Part shown: positions 60,427 through 64,000 of the stretch, in pieces
How positions within the stretch are numbered: position 1 is the first letter of the stretch
How the letters are laid out: each line of letters begins with the position of its first letter
Source: Mycobacterium conspicuum
Lineage (GTDB): Bacteria; Actinomycetota; Actinomycetes; Mycobacteriales; Mycobacteriaceae
Assembly (NCBI RefSeq): GCF_010730195.1
Contig: NZ_AP022613.1
Location: 5,518,001-5,582,000, forward strand
DNA: 64,000 nt
Reading direction: 5' to 3'
Program-made: the position numbers and the translations under genes
Notes under the pieces: generated by a model
Told to the model about the DNA's origin: nothing
The model's database searches: none
Seen by the model: the letters and a program-made list of their open reading frames with translations, nothing else

Positions 60427-61280
60427 CCCCCACCGGCCGCACCCCGAAGACCACCACCACGACGCCCACCGAGGAGTCTCCGACGGCAGCAGCGTCGCGG
60501 TATCAGCAGCTGCGCTCGCACTTGGCCGAACTCAAACTGGCCTCCGCCGCCGAAGCCCTACCCGCGGTCCTCGACCAAGCTACTGCCGAAGGCCTCTCGC
60601 TCACCGTCGCCCTGGAGCGACTGCTGGCCGTGGAAGTCCAGGCCAGCACCGCCCGCCGACTGGCCGGGCGGCTGCGGTTCGCCTGCCTGCCCACCCCGGC
60701 TACCCTGGCCGACTTCGACGTGGATGCCGCCGCTGGGATCGACCGCAAGCTAATCGATGAGCTGGGTACCTGCCGTTATCTCGAATCAGCGACCAACATC
60801 CTGCTGATCGGCCCACCCGGCACCGGAAAAACTCACCTCAGCGTCGGATTGGCAAGGGCCGCAGCCCATGCCGGCTACCGCACCTATTTCACCACCGCAG
60901 CTGATCTGGCCGCACGGTGTCACCGCGCCGCGATCGAGGGCCGCTGGGCCACCACCATGCGGTTCTACGCAGGCCCGACTCTACTGGTGATCGATGAACT
61001 GGGGTACCTGCCGCTGCCCGCCGAGGCCGCCTCGGCGTTGTTTCAGGTTGTCTCCCAACGGTATTTAAAGACCAGCATCGTGATCACCACCAACCGCGGG
61101 GTGGGCGCGTGGGGTGAGATCCTCGGCGACACCACAGTCGCGGCCGCCATGCTTGACCGCCTACTACACCGCTCCGTGGTCATCAACCTCGACGGCGAGT
61201 CCTACCGCCTGCGCGACCACCACGCCGCCGCCGAAACCCTACGCCGAACCACCACCGGCACCCGCCAACAACTACACTGA
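60423..61280 (+). CDS. istB: IstB, AAA+ helper ATPase of IS21
   Basis: 285 residues, ATGA overlap with istA. IS21_N helices (LRSHLAELKLASAAEALPAVLDQA), Walker A GPPGTGKTHLSVGLA near 127, Walker B LLVIDELGYLPL, sensor TTNRGVGAWGEIL and C-terminal LHRSVVINLDGESYRLRD. Assembles on DNA and stimulates IstA transposition. The frame is intact. Confidence 0.95.
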   Translation: MTPTGRTPKTTTTTPTEESPTAAASRYQQLRSHLAELKLASAAEALPAVLDQATAEGLSLTVALERLLAVEVQASTARRLAGRLRFACLPTPATLADFDVDAAAGIDRKLIDELGTCRYLESATNILLIGPPGTGKTHLSVGLARAAAHAGYRTYFTTAADLAARCHRAAIEGRWATTMRFYAGPTLLVIDELGYLPLPAEAASALFQVVSQRYLKTSIVITTNRGVGAWGEILGDTTVAAAMLDRLLHRSVVINLDGESYRLRDHHAAAETLRRTTTGTRQQLH

Positions 61281-61359
61281 CCGTTGCTCACAGGTGAGGA
61301 ATTTCGGCGAGCACACCTGAGGACTTTCGATGAGCGCGATCAGTAGTACGGCAGCTTGG

Positions 61360-62163
61360 CTACGACGGTGCAAACTTGATGAGCCGCGGGCAATCCCCGC
61401 CCGTCCAGGGGCAGACGTCCGCGTCGTATGGGCGATCCCTGAAGTGCTCGTTTAGGACGCGTTTAGTCCGTGGGTCGTCTTTATCCATCCACCGTGCGAC
61501 GGTCAATGCCGCCACTTTTACCGCTCCAGCTCGTTTGAGCGCCACAGCGACAGACTGAATGTGCCCGCCCGACGTCCAGGTGTCGTCTATCAGGAGCACA
61601 TGAGCTCCCTCTGGCACGTCTGCCTTCACGTGATAGAGGGACGGGTCTAGCGCGCGGCGCTCCTGCTCAGTCTTACCCTTGGCGGCCTCCGCCGCGACCA
61701 CTTCGATCTCGTACTCCTCGCCGAGCATGGGAAGGAGAATCTTTGTGCGAAGTGGATGATCGGACCCAATCGTCTTCAGCGACGGCACCGTTGCCCAATG
61801 GGTTGGTACCTCGCCGAGTAGCTCACTGACGCAGCCGAAGTGGTCCTTTACACCAAGGGTTACGAGTGAAGTCACCCGCTGTAAGAGAGCCTTGCTAGGC
61901 GGAGTGTCCTTGTAACCGCGCATAAGCTTGGCGCTCTGAGAATCACTGACGGCGTAGATGATCGAGCCCACCAAGTCGGCGGTGCTGTTTGAGCTGTAGT
62001 GAAACTCGCACGGATAGCATGTGTCGCACCCATCTTTCATCCAGGCACCGCGACATTTCGAGCACGTCTCACCCGCGATATGGGCGGTGTTCCTCAGATA
62101 CCCACCCGCGTTCTGGATAAGGCTCCGTTTGATCTGTGCGAACGCAGCATCAGCGTTGGTCAC
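61360..62163 (-). CDS. ComF-like zinc-finger phosphoribosyltransferase partnered with DprA
   Basis: 267 residues from a GTG that overlaps the dprA-like stop (GTGA), so translation is coupled. The N-terminal cysteine cluster Cys34-x2-Cys37, Cys46-x2-Cys49-x2-Cys52 (ETCSKCRGA, CDTCYPC) is a zinc-finger candidate. LMRGYKD near residue 80 parallels the KY segment of ComF, and VLLIDDTWTSGGHIQS (189-204) is the PRPP-binding loop of type I phosphoribosyltransferases. A second pair CPWTGGDCP is at the C-terminus. The substrate base is unknown. ComF proteins act with DprA in DNA uptake; here the pair sits on an integrated element. Confidence 0.82.
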   Translation of the reverse strand: MTNADAAFAQIKRSLIQNAGGYLRNTAHIAGETCSKCRGAWMKDGCDTCYPCEFHYSSNSTADLVGSIIYAVSDSQSAKLMRGYKDTPPSKALLQRVTSLVTLGVKDHFGCVSELLGEVPTHWATVPSLKTIGSDHPLRTKILLPMLGEEYEIEVVAAEAAKGKTEQERRALDPSLYHVKADVPEGAHVLLIDDTWTSGGHIQSVAVALKRAGAVKVAALTVARWMDKDDPRTKRVLNEHFRDRPYDADVCPWTGGDCPRLIKFAPS

Positions 62164-63059
62164 CGGAACGAGAGCTGCCTCAACGCCTGCTCTGTGCGCT
62201 GCGGCTCGGATCGAATCTCCTCCACTATCGGTCCCAGCTCTCGCAAGCCGGCAACCACGTGGACTCCAGGAAGCTGCACCAATTTCTGGGCCCACTCATT
62301 GCGTTCCACAACCATATCCGTCAGGATCACAGGCCGACCGTGCTCGACCGCCATGCGCGCTTGTGTACGTGCACCGCTGGTTTCGCCGGCTTCCACGACA
62401 ATGGTGGCCATGCCATAGCCCGACATTAGAGCGTTGCGCATTGGGAAGCTGTGCTTCTGTGGTGGTGCGTCTGGCCAAAACTGCGACAGCACCAATCCGA
62501 AGTCGGCGATGGCCGCTTGCAACTGGCGATTTTTCGCAGGATACGAGAGATTGCACCCGGTGCCAATAAACGCCACCGTCCGGCCCCCCTCGCTCAGCGC
62601 TGCGGTGTGCGCGGCGGTATCAATGCCTGCGGCCAGACCAGAGATGACCGTCAGCCCCTGTTTAACAAGGAATCGAGCAATCTTTGAGGCCATATCAAGG
62701 CCGCGCTCCGAGGCTTTGCGTGAGCCAACAACCGACATGCCAGGATCATCTTGATCGACTCGCCCCTGAGAAAATAGAAACGGCGGCGTCTCAACGATGT
62801 CGAGCAGTCGCCGCGGAAAGTCGTTGTCCAGCACGCTCATAAAGTGCAGGCCATCATGTTCCCACTTCTCGAGATCCGCCTCTGCTTCCTCCAGTGCGGC
62901 TGTCGCGGTCGGCAACGGGATGAGCTGCTCAGGGTTGTACTCCTGCCAGACGGTGAGGGCGCTGCCGCGCTCCAGAACTTCCTCGGTCAACTTCGGCCAG
63001 CTGAGCCCGTTAGGACGAGTGCGAAGTAGGGCGACGAGGGCGATTTGTTCATGGTTCAT
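62160..63059 (-). CDS. DprA/Smf-like SLOG-domain protein on the tRNA-Ser element
   Basis: 299 residues. Rossmann-like DprA core at about 105-250: SVVGSRKASERGLDMASKIA, LTVISGLAAGIDTAAHTAAL, TVAFIGTGCNLSYPAKNRQL, LSQFWPDAPPQKHSFPMRN and VVEAGETSGARTQARMAVEHGRPV. The N-terminal 100 residues look helical and differ from housekeeping DprA; the C-terminal winged-helix domain is absent. DprA proteins load RecA on single-stranded DNA, while some SLOG proteins bind nucleotides in conflict systems. First gene of the two-gene operon. Confidence 0.85.
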   Translation of the reverse strand: MNHEQIALVALLRTRPNGLSWPKLTEEVLERGSALTVWQEYNPEQLIPLPTATAALEEAEADLEKWEHDGLHFMSVLDNDFPRRLLDIVETPPFLFSQGRVDQDDPGMSVVGSRKASERGLDMASKIARFLVKQGLTVISGLAAGIDTAAHTAALSEGGRTVAFIGTGCNLSYPAKNRQLQAAIADFGLVLSQFWPDAPPQKHSFPMRNALMSGYGMATIVVEAGETSGARTQARMAVEHGRPVILTDMVVERNEWAQKLVQLPGVHVVAGLRELGPIVEEIRSEPQRTEQALRQLSFR

Positions 63060-63107
63060 CGTTCGGCCCCCAGGCAGTCATGCGATGTCGCGCGGTGTCT
63101 TCGGGTG

Positions 63108-63125
63108 TCATACGTAGTCATACGT
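63108..63125. repeat. Tandem TCATACGT repeats upstream of the DprA-like gene
   Basis: TCATACGT at 63108-63115 and 63118-63125, 10 bp apart, with a related CAGTCATGCGATG at 63076-63088. They lie 50-65 bp upstream of the start codon (minus strand) and near the att site; could be an operator or recombination-protein site. Confidence 0.4.
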
Positions 63126-63292
63126 GCTCAATTGTGTCCTCAGGGTAAGACATGACCGGCGCACCGACCGACGTGACCAGCGCAATTCACGGCGGCGTGT
63201 TTTGTAGGCCTCGGCTCCAGTCTGCCGACCGCGACGCCGGATCGCAGCTTGGCCCGACCCGCATCCCTTAACCTCGATTGCAGGCGTTGGGG

Positions 63293-63322
63293 CTTTGGCG
63301 GTGGCGGAGGGATTTGAACCCT
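63293..63322. repeat. Attachment-site copy inside the intact tRNA-Ser
   Basis: Proximal copy of the 30-bp repeat, covering the tRNA 3' end, CCA and three bases beyond. Integration here keeps the tRNA functional. Confidence 0.88.
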
Positions 63323-63385
63323 CGGACGGTGTTAGCCGTCACACGCTTTCGAGGCGTGCTCCTTAGGCCGCTCGGACACGCCACC
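63296..63385 (-). tRNA. tRNA-Ser (anticodon CGA)
   Basis: 90 nt including encoded CCA. Acceptor GGTGGCG (63385-63379) pairs with CGCCACC (63306-63300), discriminator G; D-arm contains CCGAGCGGCC; anticodon stem-loop CACGC-CTCGAAA-GCGTG gives anticodon CGA; a long variable arm (GACGGCTAACACCGTC) marks a class II tRNA; T-loop GGTTCAAATCC. Confidence 0.96.
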
Positions 63386-63414
63386 GCCGTGCAGCTTACA
63401 GAACCGGCGGGCAC

Positions 63415-63870
63415 TCATCCCAATCGTTGACGCGCGAAGAACGCCTCCAGCGGCGCGGCGCACTCCGCAGCGAGCACTCCCCCGCGCACCTCGGGGCGAT
63501 GGTTGAGCCGCCGGTCGCGAACCACGTCCCACAGCGAACCGACCGCTCCGGTCTTGGGTTCCCACGCGCCGAACACCAGCCGCTCAACGCGTGCCAGCAC
63601 CAGCGCGCCCGCGCACATGGTGCACGGTTCGACGGTGACGGCCAGCGTGGTCCCTTGCAGCCGCCAGCCGTCGCCGAGCACCCGGGCCGCCGCCCGCATC
63701 GCCAGGATTTCCGCGTGCGCGGTCGGATCACCAAGGGCCTCACGGGCATTGACCGCGCGGGCAAGTTCGGTGCCGTCGGCCCCGATGACCACCGCGCCGA
63801 TGGGAACGTCGCGCAGACCGGCCGTCGCGGCAACCGCAAGCGCAGCGCGGATCAAATCTTCGTCGGTCAC
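63415..63870 (-). CDS. tadA: tRNA adenosine(34) deaminase TadA
   Basis: 151 residues from GTG 63870. Zinc/catalytic motifs: His52-Ala-Glu54 (PTAHAEILAMR) and Pro-Cys83-Thr-Met-Cys86 (TVEPCTMCAGALVLARV), plus DVPIGAVV. Converts A34 to inosine in tRNA-Arg(ACG). Counterpart of Rv3752c. Overlaps the upstream gene stop by GTGA. Confidence 0.95.
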   Translation of the reverse strand: MTDEDLIRAALAVAATAGLRDVPIGAVVIGADGTELARAVNAREALGDPTAHAEILAMRAAARVLGDGWRLQGTTLAVTVEPCTMCAGALVLARVERLVFGAWEPKTGAVGSLWDVVRDRRLNHRPEVRGGVLAAECAAPLEAFFARQRLG

Positions 63871-64000
63871 CGACCGAGGCGGTCGATCACCGCCGACAAC
63901 TGTTCGGCGAAGCCCATCTCGCGCGCGATGCGGCCCAGTTGCTCGTCGGCGTACAAATCGGTTTCGTCGAGGATCACCCCGAGCACCGCTTCGGACAGCC
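63867..64000 (-). CDS. tRNA adenosine deaminase-associated protein (5' part outside window)
   Basis: The C-terminal 43 residues are visible: LSEAVLGVILDETDLYADEQ, then LGRIAREMGFAEQLSAVIDRLGR and a TGA overlapping the tadA start. This tail fits the actinobacterial TadA-associated protein encoded just upstream of tadA (Rv3753c position). The start lies beyond the right edge. Confidence 0.8.
   Translation of the reverse strand, partial: LSEAVLGVILDETDLYADEQLGRIAREMGFAEQLSAVIDRLGR

Larger units (their letters stand above)
58930..61342 (+). mobile_element. IS21-family insertion sequence (2413 bp)
   Basis: Encodes IstA and IstB. The left end starts TGACCGCGCTCGCTGAAATT and the right end, read inward on the other strand, starts TGATCGCGCTCATCGAAAGT. 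Within the first 57 bases both ends carry two tandem copies of a CGAAATTCC-like motif (left about 58943-58951 and 58965-58973), the multiple terminal repeats known for IS21. Flanked by GTAG on both sides. It sits 17 bp beyond the phosphoribosyltransferase stop codon. Confidence 0.85.
58774..63322. mobile_element. Integrated element in tRNA-Ser (about 4.5 kb) carrying IS21, PRTase and DprA-like genes
   Basis: Bounded by the 30-bp repeats 58744-58773 and 63293-63322; the intact tRNA-Ser(CGA) is at the right end and the element lies on its 3' side, the usual geometry. Contents: 156 bp of non-coding DNA, the IS21-family element 58930-61342, the phosphoribosyltransferase-DprA operon 61360-63059 and a 230-bp regulatory/att region. 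No integrase or excisionase is left. I recall integrase and excisionase remnants (Rv3750c/Rv3751) near this tRNA region in M. tuberculosis, so the site is probably a recurrent target. Confidence 0.78.

Noticed and set aside
1..64000. CRISPR arrays, rRNA genes, riboswitches and a replication origin
   Set aside because: No regularly spaced repeats, rRNA sequence or recognisable riboswitch core was seen anywhere in the window.

Overview
The window is high-GC actinobacterial DNA and almost certainly a slow-growing Mycobacterium close to the M. avium complex. Evidence: an MmpS/MmpL pair, an MceG-type ATPase, a Tgs2-type wax ester/diacylglycerol acyltransferase, cutinase-like secreted esterases, PknH-sensor and DUF732 envelope proteins, a mycofactocin-type dehydrogenase, and many SDR, P450 and LLM oxidoreductases. 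Two stretches match my memory of the M. tuberculosis map: Prim-PolC/LigC/Nudix/Tgs2 (Rv3730c-Rv3734c) at 28.4-35.7 kb, and tRNA-Ser/tadA (around Rv3752c) at the right edge.

Layout. 0-5.5 kb: envelope and stress genes (truncated esterase, CsbD protein with a SigF-type promoter, cutinase, PknH-sensor lipoprotein, GlsB protein). 5.6-14.1 kb: a catabolic cluster with an aldehyde dehydrogenase, two SDRs (one mycofactocin-type), an LLM oxidoreductase, a crotonase that keeps the 6-oxocamphor hydrolase active-site residues, a Rieske oxygenase, a P450 and a TetR regulator. Three of its promoter regions share one palindrome, TTTGGGCG-N2-CGCCCAAA. 14.2-16.1 kb: a second TetR/thioesterase/SDR unit with its own paired operators. 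16.2-22.7 kb: a diaminopimelate decarboxylase paralogue lacking the PLP lysine, a rhomboid-like protein, a DUF3060 protein, an esterase, an MceG paralogue, a 50-residue zinc-ribbon protein and VapBC. 22.9-26.9 kb: MmpS-MmpL-TetR behind a 20-bp palindrome. 27-36 kb: an integrase relic, the DNA repair pair and lipid genes. 36-45 kb: SDR/TetR genes and a GntR-controlled operon (LLM monooxygenase, CaiB, CitE). 45-54.5 kb: a large cyclase-ATPase regulator and a sulfotransferase/metallo-hydrolase operon.

54.6-58.7 kb looks lower in GC and carries a secreted glycosidase, a PhyH-type oxygenase and a Gfo/Idh oxidoreductase. From 58.74 to 63.32 kb lies a small integrated element bounded by a 30-bp duplication of the 3' end of tRNA-Ser(CGA). 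It holds an IS21-family insertion with well-defined ends and a two-gene operon coding for a DprA-like protein and a ComF-like phosphoribosyltransferase with a zinc finger. This cassette is the best candidate for an under-described system, possibly a defence or DNA-uptake-derived module. The camphor-pathway-like cluster with its shared operator is the second.

All calls come from reading the sequence and remembered family features; no searches were run.
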